Shown here: piece after piece, positions 17,269-25,051 of the stretch | Position numbering within the stretch: the stretch's first letter is position 1 | How the letters are laid out: every line of letters starts with the position of its first letter | Source of the DNA: Corynebacterium pacaense | GTDB taxonomy: Bacteria > Actinomycetota > Actinomycetes > Mycobacteriales > Mycobacteriaceae | DNA: 64,000 nucleotides | Direction of reading: 5' to 3' | Assembly (NCBI RefSeq): GCF_900169525.1 | Contig: NZ_LT821239.1 | Location: forward strand, 372,001 to 436,000 | Program-made: the position numbers and the translations under genes | Notes under the pieces: generated by a model | Databases searched by the model: none | What the model saw: the letters and a program-made list of their open reading frames with translations, nothing else | Told to the model about the DNA's origin: nothing

Positions 17269-18294
17269 ATGGCGAATGCGGGATCCGAGCAGAGTGGAAC
17301 GTCTGTTCAGGCGGTCGATGCACCACTGACACGATCGGCATGTTTCCTGGTGTTGGAGGTTGCGCAGGAAGAGCAGGCACTGGACTCGGTGCGCGAAGTA
17401 CTCAGCGGGATCGAGGATCTGGTGAAAACGGTGGCCTTCCGCGATGTCGGCAACACCCTGTCGTGCACGGTCGGTATCGGTAGCGAGATCTGGCCGGGGC
17501 TGACCCGAATGGAGCGTCCCGCCGAGCTGCACCCTTTCAGGGAGTTCGTGGGCCAGACGCACACGGCCATCGGCACGCCCGGCGACCTGCTCTTCCATAT
17601 ACGCGCCGATCGCCCGGACATCTGTTTCGAGATGGAGCGTCTGCTGCTGGATTCCCTGGGTGCTGCGGTGAGCACCGTCGACGAGGTCACCGGGTTCCGC
17701 TACTTCGACGCCCGCGACCTGCTCGGCTTCGTCGACGGCACCGCCAACCCGGTCGGCCCGGCGCTTCCCGATTCCACGCTCGTCGGTGCGGAGGACCCAC
17801 GGTTTACCGGGGGCAGCTACGTGGTGGTGCAGAAATACCTTCACCCCCTGGCGGCGTGGAACGCCCTGAGCACCGAGGAGCAGGAGGCCATCATCGGGCG
17901 TCGAAAAGCGGACAACGTCGAGCTTGCCGACGCCGAGGTCGGGCAGAAGTCCCACAAGACGTTGAACACCATCACCGAAAACGGTGAGGAGCTCGACATT
18001 CTCCGCGACAACATGCCCTTCGGCAGCCCCGGGCAGGGCGAGTTCGGGACCTTTTTCATCGGCTACTCACGCAGGTTGTGGGTGATTGAGAGGATGCTGG
18101 AGCGCATGTTCATCGGTGATCCGCCCGGTCTGCACGATCGCATCCTCGACTTCTCGGTCCCGGAGACCGGAACGACCTTCTTCGCGCCCTCCGCGGAGCT
18201 CCTGGCCTCCCTCGACGACCCCGGGGTCGATGAGGGTGCGGAGGGATCACTCGGCATCGGCGGACTCAAGGAAACAGAAAACGAAAGGAACTGA
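17269..18294 (+). CDS. DyP-type haem peroxidase, encapsulin cargo
   Basis: 341-residue dye-decolourising peroxidase. The distal-site GFVDGTANP has Asp156, His229 (KSHKTLN) is the likely proximal haem ligand, and Arg246/Asn248 (LRDNMPFGS) match the DypB-type active site. The C-terminus carries a cargo-loading peptide SLGIGGLK (327-334) followed by ETENERN, so the enzyme is packed inside the shell encoded by the next gene, 1 bp away. ATG 17269 has AAGGAGG 8 bases upstream, better than ATG 17239. Likely role: peroxide detoxification or oxidation inside a protein compartment. Confidence 0.95.
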   Translation: MANAGSEQSGTSVQAVDAPLTRSACFLVLEVAQEEQALDSVREVLSGIEDLVKTVAFRDVGNTLSCTVGIGSEIWPGLTRMERPAELHPFREFVGQTHTAIGTPGDLLFHIRADRPDICFEMERLLLDSLGAAVSTVDEVTGFRYFDARDLLGFVDGTANPVGPALPDSTLVGAEDPRFTGGSYVVVQKYLHPLAAWNALSTEEQEAIIGRRKADNVELADAEVGQKSHKTLNTITENGEELDILRDNMPFGSPGQGEFGTFFIGYSRRLWVIERMLERMFIGDPPGLHDRILDFSVPETGTTFFAPSAELLASLDDPGVDEGAEGSLGIGGLKETENERN

Positions 18295-18295
18295 C

Positions 18296-19096
18296 ATGAA
18301 CCATCTACTACGCGAGCGTGCACCGATCACTCCGGAGATGTGGAAGCAGATCGATGAGGAGGCGACCTCCCACGTGTCCGTCGCCCTCGGAGCCAGGAAA
18401 CTGGTGGATTTCGCCGGTCCCTTCGGCTGGGAGTACTCCGCAACCTCCCTCGGTCGGGTGGGGGCGGGTGTCGCCTCACCGGTCGCTGATGTCACCGCGC
18501 GTTCCCGCCAGGTGCTGCCGCTGGCCGAACTCCGCGCCGATTTTCCGCTGTCCCGCGAGGAGCTGGAAACCGGCACCCGCGGTGCGGAGGACGTTGATTA
18601 CGATGCCCTCGACGCCGCCGCGCTCAATATCGCGAGGGTGGAAAACGCCGCCATCATCGACGGCTGGTCCGAGGTGGGTATCACCGGTATCCTACAGGCC
18701 ACACCGCATGAGCCCATCGTCCTCGGTGAGGATCCCCGCGATTTCGCACTGCGGGTCGCCGCGGCGGTTGCAGCGCTTCGCGACGCCGGCATCGGCGGGC
18801 CCTACGGCATCGCACTCGGCGAGGACGCCTGGATCAACGTCCAGGGTGGCAGTGACCGCGGCGGAGCCCCGCTGCTCACCCACCTGGGCCGTATTCTCGA
18901 CGGTCCCATCGTCTGGGCGCCGGGCATCTCCTCGGCGGTGGTGCTGAGCACCCGCGGCGGTGATTTCCTCATGGAGAGCGGTCAGGACCTCGCCATCGGC
19001 TACGCCCAGCACGACGCCAGCGTGGTGGATCTCTACCTGCAGGAGACCTTCAGTTTCCGCGTGGTAACACCGGAGGCCGCCATCGCCATTGTGTGA
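18296..19096 (+). CDS. Encapsulin shell protein (family 1)
   Basis: 266-residue HK97-fold protein of the encapsulin/linocin M18 family. It begins MNHLLRERAPITPEMWKQID, contains KLVDFAGPFGWEYSA and GGDFLMESGQDLAIGY and ends SFRVVTPEAAIAIV, all characteristic. It self-assembles into an icosahedral nanocompartment that encloses the DyP peroxidase made just upstream. It has its own site (GAAAGGA) and is translated right after the DyP stop. Length is normal. Confidence 0.96.
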   Translation: MNHLLRERAPITPEMWKQIDEEATSHVSVALGARKLVDFAGPFGWEYSATSLGRVGAGVASPVADVTARSRQVLPLAELRADFPLSREELETGTRGAEDVDYDALDAAALNIARVENAAIIDGWSEVGITGILQATPHEPIVLGEDPRDFALRVAAAVAALRDAGIGGPYGIALGEDAWINVQGGSDRGGAPLLTHLGRILDGPIVWAPGISSAVVLSTRGGDFLMESGQDLAIGYAQHDASVVDLYLQETFSFRVVTPEAAIAIV

Positions 19097-19210
19097 TGAT
19101 CGCTTATGGAGGTGCGAACAGCCGCACGTCGTGGGCCCTTTCAGCGCTCACAACACCCGGTCCTCCTTCGTGATCTGCATCTGCTCGCACCAGTCGGGGT
19201 ACCTCCCTGC

Positions 19211-19990
19211 CTATCGACGACCCCGGCGAACCCCCATGAACAGACCCGCCCACTGCTCAACGGTCAACTCCGACGGTAGGGCGGCCCGGTGGATACCGAG
19301 ACTTTCCACTACGGCAGTGGATTCGCTGCGTGGGGCGATGCGCCGCCGCTCCAGAATGTCCTGGAGGCCGCGACCCCGACCTGTGTACACGGAGTGAACC
19401 AGTTCGTGGAAACTTTTCCGCTGCTGCACGGGGAGGATCGGTGAGGTGCGGCGCCTGATTATGAGGACTCCCCCGTCAACCGCGGGCCGGGGTGTGAAGG
19501 AACGTGCGGGAATACGCTCGCCGAGAGTGAATTCAAACCAGGGGGACCATTGCGCAGTCATCATCGTGGATGCACCCACACCGGCACGGCGCCGTGCGAC
19601 CTCCCACTGCATGAGAAGCACCGAGTCGGTCCATGCGGGCGCACGGAGCAGCCTCCGCAGTATGGCGGTGGTCAGGTGGAAGGGGATGTTGCCGATCACC
19701 ACATGGGGATCGCCGGGTAGGCGGTAACGCAGGAAATCGGCGTTGATGATGTGGACGTGATCATTCGCAACCGTCGATTTGAGACGGAGCGAGAGCTGCT
19801 CATCGATCTCGAGGACGGTCAGTGGGCGGTCGAGGTGCGCCATCGGGTGGGTGAGGGCACCGTCGCCACCGCCGATTTCGACGATGGGGCCGGAGGTGGA
19901 ATGAACATGGGCGAGCAGTAGATCCACGGCGCGCGGATCGGTGAGGAAATTCTGGCCGTGCTCGTGACGACCCGAGGAATATGCTGACAT
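19211..19990 (-). CDS. erm: 23S rRNA (adenine-N6) methyltransferase, ErmX-like
   Basis: 259-residue SAM-dependent methyltransferase of the Erm family, which dimethylates A2058 of 23S rRNA and gives macrolide-lincosamide-streptogramin B resistance. The N-terminus MSAYSSGRHEHGQNFL, the SAM motif VEIGGGDGALT (GGD where most have GPG), catalytic GNIPFHLT and the block LLMQWEVARRRAGVGAST are very close to ErmX of corynebacteria as I remember it, but the C-terminal third differs and the protein seems shorter. GGAG is 7 bases before the start. A leader peptide and hairpin upstream point to drug-inducible expression. No transposon ends were seen next to it. Confidence 0.92.
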   Translation of the reverse strand: MSAYSSGRHEHGQNFLTDPRAVDLLLAHVHSTSGPIVEIGGGDGALTHPMAHLDRPLTVLEIDEQLSLRLKSTVANDHVHIINADFLRYRLPGDPHVVIGNIPFHLTTAILRRLLRAPAWTDSVLLMQWEVARRRAGVGASTMMTAQWSPWFEFTLGERIPARSFTPRPAVDGGVLIIRRRTSPILPVQQRKSFHELVHSVYTGRGRGLQDILERRRIAPRSESTAVVESLGIHRAALPSELTVEQWAGLFMGVRRGRR

Positions 19991-20016
19991 GAGGTAACTC
20001 CATACGGTGTGAATGG

Positions 20017-20046
20017 AGCCGGGCAGGGAAGAACCACCGCCCGGCT
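20017..20046 (-). promoter_or_regulatory. Attenuator-type hairpin in the erm leader
   Basis: AGCCGGGC (20017-20024) pairs with GCCCGGCT (20039-20046), an 8-bp perfect stem with a 14-base loop, lying between the leader peptide and erm, 27 bases ahead of the erm start. In inducible erm systems such structures change when a ribosome stalls on the leader. The pairing partners that would mask the erm ribosome site were not worked out. Confidence 0.5.
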
Positions 20047-20096
20047 GAATTGGCCGACGGCAGCGTCACTTTTTCTCCGGGGAGTGGGTGATCGCC

Positions 20097-20144
20097 TTAG
20101 CGGGTGCGGCGCATCCGCAGGAAAGCGGTTCCCTTCATCAACAT
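20097..20144 (-). CDS. erm leader peptide (drug-sensing)
   Basis: 15-residue open frame MLMKGTAFLRMRRTR ending in TAA, 106 bp upstream of erm on the same strand. Its GTAFLRMR core resembles the GTAFLRLR type leader of ermX, and the R-M-R triplet resembles the Arg-x-Arg stalling motif of macrolide-responsive leaders. In-frame ATGs at 20156 and 20153 would give 18-19 residues (MMNAMLMKG...). The expected role is ribosome stalling in the presence of macrolide, freeing erm translation. The upstream ribosome site is weak. Confidence 0.7.
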   Translation of the reverse strand: MLMKGTAFLRMRRTR

Positions 20145-20156
20145 GGCATTCATCAT

Positions 20157-20591
20157 AGATGAGGGTTTCGTGGCCAGCCAACCTCATCCTCCGTACGCAG
20201 TGCCAGACTCCGGGGCATGTGTAGTGCTCCAGGGTTCTTCAGATCCTGAAAATGCATCTCTGAGAGTCCTGGTGCTGCTTCCTTGGCCGTCATCTGGGAG
20301 CATGGGCCCTTAGTTCACGGCGGACCCCTACGCGATGGGGCTGATGTGCACTGTCAGCGTGGTGCCGCTCCAGCCTGACGAGGAGGGGTCGGGCCCGCAT
20401 CCCCCAGAAGGAAGTGCCATTCCATATGCGAAAAGTCAACAGCATTCATTTCCTGGTAGCCGAATGAGTAAAAGTATGTCTCCGCAATTAGAAAGCGGCA
20501 TCACCCACGATATGGTCAGAGCTATCGGCAAGCGTGCCAAATACTCCAGAGACCATAGGAGGGATGAGACACGAAATGAACCGCAGCTGCA
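20157..20591. other. Gene-poor stretch upstream of erm
   Basis: About 435 bp without a convincing gene. A 93-residue frame at 20335-20616 (+) has no recognisable motif, a Pro/Ser-rich start and no good ribosome site, so I do not call it. Base composition is lower in G+C than the surrounding genes. The erm promoter should lie in the first part. Confidence 0.4.
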
Positions 20592-20753
20592 TTGCTTGCG
20601 GGCGTTCTGGGTTTGACGTTGCTTCCAGCGGTGGCTACCGCGGTACAAGCGGACGAGACACAGAATTGTTCAGTTGAGTTCATACTTCGAGGAGGTGGCT
20701 TTATCGTTGCACTCACATACGGTGGTGGAATCCTTGCTGCGCATCCTTCATGA
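20592..20753 (+). pseudogene. Small secreted protein, start possibly lost by frameshift
   Basis: A 53-residue frame reads LLAGVLGLTLLPAVATAVQA then DETQNCSVEF, a clear signal-peptide pattern with an AVQA cleavage site. No ATG/GTG precedes it in frame; only TTG 20592 is available. ATG 20576 (MNRSC...) with AGGAGG further upstream is in the neighbouring frame and runs into TGA, so a 1-base change near 20580 would restore a normal MNR-AAALLAG start. The stop TGA overlaps the ATG of the next frame. It is a decayed or mis-sequenced gene of unknown function. Confidence 0.4.
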
Positions 20754-21040
20754 TGGCCACCGAAAAGAAATCGATACCGCGAAGACACGATGGTGCCTTC
20801 GAAAAAATGGAAGATAGCAACAGTCAATCCACTCAGACCAAGAGGTACTTCGGTGGTCCGGGGATCATTGCGATGCCCCTTGCCGCAATCGTCATCATCG
20901 GAACCATCATCGTTGATGCAACGGCGGGCGTTGAATCTTCGCGGTATGTTTCCGGGGGTGCAGCTTTGTTCCTTCTGAGCTCCTTGATGTGGAGAGCGTT
21001 TCACCGGGCTCGGAAGGTTGACCATGGCTGCCCTGTTTGA
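20750..21040 (+). CDS. Small membrane protein, unknown function
   Basis: 96-residue frame, beginning MMATEKKSIPRRHD, with two predicted membrane segments (GIIAMPLAAIVIIGTIIV at about 39-56 and GGAALFLLSSLMW at about 70-82) and a basic tail. It overlaps the preceding small secreted-protein frame by ATGA, which suggests translational coupling. No family was recognised. A later ATG at 20807 (MEDSNSQ) is an alternative start. The region has lower G+C than its flanks. Confidence 0.4.
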   Translation: MMATEKKSIPRRHDGAFEKMEDSNSQSTQTKRYFGGPGIIAMPLAAIVIIGTIIVDATAGVESSRYVSGGAALFLLSSLMWRAFHRARKVDHGCPV

Positions 21041-21426
21041 GGCTTGCCCAGAAAGAACAGAAGACAGGGTAAACGCCGGGGAACACAGCCCCGGGGCACT
21101 TCAGCTGAGTTTGAGAGATTCTTCGTCTCGTCAACGTTTGCCTACCGGATCGGATGGAAGACCGTAGCCCGTGTCTCGAGAGTGCTGAATCAACACGAGA
21201 TTTCATCCGATTGAGGGTCCTGGGCGGCTCAGGGCCATTTCCCTGCGCCGACTTCGGATTGACCGTGCCGTGAACGCCCCCCGGAAACCGAATCGAACGT
21301 ATGGTTGCTCCACTTGGTCGCGGGGGATGTGCCCCGGTGTTTCCGCCTCGCGCCTCCCGCTTCGGGTTAGTATCGGGACTGGAAAAGATATCAAGGCTTT
21401 CAGCTGATCACAAGGAGTGTATGACC
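21041..21426. other. Intergenic stretch with GC-rich hairpin
   Basis: No gene is supported here. Around 21075-21100 the sequence GCCGGGG ... CCCCGGGGC can form a stem that may end transcription of the small genes upstream, but no T-run follows. The last part carries AAGGAG, the ribosome site of the acidic protein gene. Confidence 0.35.
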
Positions 21427-21981
21427 ATGAGCGACGGCGAGATCTACGACGACGTCTTCGATCCGGACGATGCATTGGAAAACGACGGGCCGGTGCGGCA
21501 GCAGCTGGTCGCCGACCAGATCCGTCCGGCCAAGGCCGAGTGGTCCCTGGAAACCGCGGACGGTCCCGATGAGACGGGATTCTCATCCTGGTTGAACATC
21601 GAGATCGACTGCGAACCGGTGGTTGTCGCCAGCGATGAGGCGGACTACGCGCCGGAGGCGGATGAGGACAACTACGGTGATGACGATGAGGATGAGGAGT
21701 TCGGCGAAACCCTGACCATCAGCGCCGAGACCATCCCCGGCACCGCCACCGACTGGCGTGAACTCAGCGGTCACCACCTGGTGAGTTCCTCCTTCGGTGA
21801 ACCCGGCGAGGCGGTCGTTGTCTACGGCGATCACTACCGCTTTGACCAGGTGACCATCGACGTCATTGAGCAGCGCGACAGGACCGCCGATTTCGCCATC
21901 ACGCTGTCGGGGGATCTGGACGGGCTGGGAATCGATGAGATCAGTTTCAACGTCAGCGGCGAGTACATTCCCACGCCCTAG
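21427..21981 (+). CDS. Acidic hypothetical protein
   Basis: 184-residue soluble protein, strongly acidic, with an Asp/Glu run (EADEDNYGDDDEDEEFG) at about residues 75-91 separating two beta-rich halves. No signal peptide, membrane segment or known motif was recognised. I chose ATG 21427 because AAGGAG (21412-21417) is 9 bases away; ATG 21421 is only 3 bases from it. Its TAG stop shares the bases CTAG with the stop of the convergent dihydroxyacetone kinase gene. Confidence 0.7.
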   Translation: MSDGEIYDDVFDPDDALENDGPVRQQLVADQIRPAKAEWSLETADGPDETGFSSWLNIEIDCEPVVVASDEADYAPEADEDNYGDDDEDEEFGETLTISAETIPGTATDWRELSGHHLVSSSFGEPGEAVVVYGDHYRFDQVTIDVIEQRDRTADFAITLSGDLDGLGIDEISFNVSGEYIPTP

Positions 21982-23708
21982 TCGGTGAAGTCGCTGATGT
22001 CTCCGCGGCCACCGAAAATCCAGGCGACGAGGATCGCGCCGGGATCCACCACACCCCGGGAGGCTGCGCCGAGATAGCTGGCGCGCCCCTTCCTGGCGAT
22101 CATCTCCCGCGTCGTGGCCGCACCCTCCGCGGCCGCGGTGTAGCAGTCGGCGAGGACCCCGGAAAAATCCTTCGTGGTAGCGGCTGCGGCGGCTTGAGCT
22201 GCGGGTATGAGGGCGTCGATTAGCGTGTTGTCGCCCTGTTTGGCACCTCCCAGCTCGGTGATGGCGCGGTGTGCGCTGTCGAGTCCGGCGGCGAGCCCGG
22301 CGACGCGGTCATCCGTGGCCCGCATCGCGGTGCCCAGTTCCCGGAAGAGCGTGCCCAGTACCGCGCCCGAGGTGCCGCCGGCGCGGGTGAACAGCCGGAG
22401 GGAGAGGGCCTGGAGGACATCGGCATCGGTACCGCGCAGCGGGAGATCGATTTCGCCGAGGGCGGCATCCATGTTCTGTCCGAAATCGCCGTCACCGGCC
22501 AGGCGGTCCAGCTCGGTGAGATCATCGGTGGAGCCCTGCACGCGCGCGATAAAGCCCGTCAACCAGACGTTCTCCTCCCCCGAATCCGGCAGGTCATCGT
22601 GATGGAAGATACGCGCGGGGGTGGCAGCTGCGGCGTCCGCGGGGCCGCCGAGCACCCGGGGCCAGGCGGGGGCGGTGGTCGGGGCGTCGAGAAGCTCCAC
22701 GATCTCGTCGGTGGCCCTGGTCAGGGTCAGGGAGACGCCCGCCATGTTCACCGCGGTGACGTAGGTTCCGACCATCGCCCTGCGCACCCGCAGCCCCCTG
22801 CCGGCGAGCACCCGCAGGACCGAGCCGTAGATCAGGTGGAGCTCGAGTTCTGTGGTTCCGCCGAGACCGTTGACCAGGCACACGACCTCATCGCCCTCGT
22901 CGAGGCCGAGGGCGGCGTCGATGCGCTCCAGGAGTCTGGCGACGATGGAGTCGGCCTCCTCGACGTTGAGCCTTTCCACTCCGCGTTCGCCGTGAATGCC
23001 GACACCGAGTTCCATCTTCCCCACGGGAAGATCAAAGGTGTCGCGTCCGCTGGTGGGCAGGTGCCCAGGTGCCAGTGCAACGGACATGCTCCGGGAATTG
23101 TCCGCCACCCACTGACCCAGCTCCGCGACCCTGCTCAGGTTGTACCCGCGGTGGGCCGCGGCGCCGGTGACCTTTTCCACCAGAATCGTCGCGGCGGTGC
23201 CACGTCGCCCCGGCCCATCGGAATCGGCGAAGTCCTGCGTCGCGATGTCATCATCGACCAGCACCACCCTCGTGTCCACTTCATCGAGCGCCTGCCGTGC
23301 GACCTGGAAGTTCATCACATCCCCGGTGTAGTTCTTGACCACGTGCAGTACTCCCGCGCCCCGGTCCGCCCAGCGGGTCGCCTCGGTGATCTGGACGGCA
23401 TTCGGGGAGGTGAACAGCAGCCCGGGGCAGACCGCGGCGAGCATGCCCGCCCCGAGGAAGCCGGCGTGCATCGGTTCATGGCCGGTACCGCCACCGGAGA
23501 TCACCGCCACCGCCGGAATACCGGAGTCCGTGCTCAGCTCGGAGGCGCGGCCGATGAAACCACTGTCGTGCCATTGCGCGTCGGGATGGGAGGCGATGAA
23601 ACCACCGAGGGACTCGGCGAGGAAGTCTGCGGGATTGTTGCGGAAGGATCTGATCGAGCTTCGGTGCGGGTCGGAGTGTGGGTCGGAGTGCGGGTCGGAG
23701 TGTGCCAT
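21978..23708 (-). CDS. dhaK: ATP-dependent dihydroxyacetone kinase (DhaK-DhaL fusion)
   Basis: 576-residue single-chain dihydroxyacetone kinase. The DhaK half carries the substrate-binding His in GGGTGHEPMHAGFLG; the DhaL half (from about residue 380) has the Mg-ATP motif LAGDGDFGQNM and ends WIFGGRGDISDF. It phosphorylates dihydroxyacetone to DHAP in the cytoplasm using ATP. The start codon is followed by a (SDPH) repeat encoded by a 12-bp tandem repeat at about 23664-23703. It is divergent from a glycerol dehydrogenase gene 138 bp away; together they form the oxidative glycerol route. Confidence 0.93.
   Translation of the reverse strand: MAHSDPHSDPHSDPHRSSIRSFRNNPADFLAESLGGFIASHPDAQWHDSGFIGRASELSTDSGIPAVAVISGGGTGHEPMHAGFLGAGMLAAVCPGLLFTSPNAVQITEATRWADRGAGVLHVVKNYTGDVMNFQVARQALDEVDTRVVLVDDDIATQDFADSDGPGRRGTAATILVEKVTGAAAHRGYNLSRVAELGQWVADNSRSMSVALAPGHLPTSGRDTFDLPVGKMELGVGIHGERGVERLNVEEADSIVARLLERIDAALGLDEGDEVVCLVNGLGGTTELELHLIYGSVLRVLAGRGLRVRRAMVGTYVTAVNMAGVSLTLTRATDEIVELLDAPTTAPAWPRVLGGPADAAAATPARIFHHDDLPDSGEENVWLTGFIARVQGSTDDLTELDRLAGDGDFGQNMDAALGEIDLPLRGTDADVLQALSLRLFTRAGGTSGAVLGTLFRELGTAMRATDDRVAGLAAGLDSAHRAITELGGAKQGDNTLIDALIPAAQAAAAATTKDFSGVLADCYTAAAEGAATTREMIARKGRASYLGAASRGVVDPGAILVAWIFGGRGDISDFTD
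23664..23703 (-). repeat. 12-bp tandem repeat in the dihydroxyacetone kinase start
   Basis: About three and a half units of GGGTCGGAGTGY encode HSDPHSDPHSDPH right after the initiator Met. The repeat is in frame and could vary in copy number without shifting the reading frame. It looks like a disordered, metal-binding-like tail of no known role. Confidence 0.75.
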
Positions 23709-23846
23709 GGGCCCGAGGATAACCACGGGACCGCAGTGCCGGCAGCGCGGTGGACGTCCCGCGATGCCGCGGTGACCCGTCGCGCCTAGGGTGGCGGGTG
23801 TACCTCAGAGATTGTCAAGGGCAACCGCTTATGGAAGGAATTGATC

Positions 23847-24986
23847 GTGTCCGAGCAAATTGAATCAACCGTGACCGTCATCGACAAGGTGTTCACCAGC
23901 CCCGCACGCTATGTGCAGGGAATCGATCTCATTGACCGGGCCGCCGTCTACCTGCGGCCGCTGGGCTCCTCCGCCCTGATCATTGCGGATGAGATCGTGT
24001 GGGGCATCGCCGGGGAGAAGCTCCAGGAATCGCTGATCGGTGACGGCCTCGCCGCCGACCATGAGGTGTTCGGGGGCGAGGCCTCGCTCAGGGAGATCGA
24101 GCGGATCACCGAAAGGGCCAGGACCGGCGGGCACGAGGTGATCATCGGGCTCGGCGGTGGAAAGACCATCGACACCGCCAGAGCCGTGGCCGATCACGCG
24201 AAGCTGCCGGTCGCAGTGTTCCCGACCGCCGTCTCCGCCGATGCCCCCACTGCGCGCGTCTCGGTGATCTACACCGATGAGGGGGTCTTCGATTCCTACC
24301 TTTTCTACGACCGCAACCCTGACCTGGTCGCCGTGGACACGCGGATCATCGCCAACGCACCGGTGCGCACGCTGCGCTCCGGCATCGGTGATGCGCTGGC
24401 GACGGCCATCGAGGCCCGCGCAGTCAACCGCGCGAACTCCCGCCGCATGGATGACACCGCCCGACCCACGCTCGCCGGTCTCGCCCTGGCGGAGAAGTGT
24501 GAGGAGACCATCCTCGCCTTTGCGCACCAGGCGCTCCGTGACAACGAGGCGCATGTGGTCAGCCGCGCCCTGGAGAACATCTGCGAGGCCAACACGCTGC
24601 TGTCCGGCCTCGGTTTTGAAAACGGCGGGCTGGCCGCGGTCCATGCCATTCACAACGGGTTCACCGCCATAGGTGGGGACATCCACCACATGACGCACGG
24701 GGAGAAGGTCGCCTTCGGGATCGGGGTGCAGCTGATGCTGGAGGGCGCGGGGGAGGAGGAGGCGGACCGCTACATCGGATTCCTCCAGTCCGTCGGCCTG
24801 CCCACCACACTCGAGGAGATCCACCTCGGGGACGCCACCGATGAGGATCTCCACCGCATCGCCGAACTGGCCTGCTCCGAGGGTGAGACGCTCAAGCAGA
24901 TGCCGGGCTCCTACACCCCTACCGATGTCGTCGAGGCGATAAAGGCCGCCGATCTCTATGCCCGCAGCCTCCGTGATTCCGCCTAG
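23847..24986 (+). CDS. gldA: Glycerol dehydrogenase (NAD+)
   Basis: 379-residue iron/zinc-type alcohol dehydrogenase of the GldA group. NAD-binding GLGGGKTIDTARA and the metal ligands within FPTAVSADAPT, HAIHNGFT and HMTHGEKVAFG are present. It oxidises glycerol to dihydroxyacetone, which the divergent dihydroxyacetone kinase would phosphorylate. I chose GTG 23847 because GGAAGG (23833-23838) is 8 bases away; TTG 23841 is too close. The ribosome site is itself part of a CTTATGGAAG word that recurs throughout the window. Confidence 0.92.
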   Translation: MSEQIESTVTVIDKVFTSPARYVQGIDLIDRAAVYLRPLGSSALIIADEIVWGIAGEKLQESLIGDGLAADHEVFGGEASLREIERITERARTGGHEVIIGLGGGKTIDTARAVADHAKLPVAVFPTAVSADAPTARVSVIYTDEGVFDSYLFYDRNPDLVAVDTRIIANAPVRTLRSGIGDALATAIEARAVNRANSRRMDDTARPTLAGLALAEKCEETILAFAHQALRDNEAHVVSRALENICEANTLLSGLGFENGGLAAVHAIHNGFTAIGGDIHHMTHGEKVAFGIGVQLMLEGAGEEEADRYIGFLQSVGLPTTLEEIHLGDATDEDLHRIAELACSEGETLKQMPGSYTPTDVVEAIKAADLYARSLRDSA

Positions 24987-25051
24987 GAAACGACCACCCG
25001 CATGAGACGCCCCCGGCGATCCCGCGGTGGCCTCGCCTACACTCGATCCAC

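Noticed and set aside
20335..20616. 93-residue frame before the small secreted-protein frame
   Set aside because: No ribosome site, no motif, and overlaps the putative start region of the next frame.
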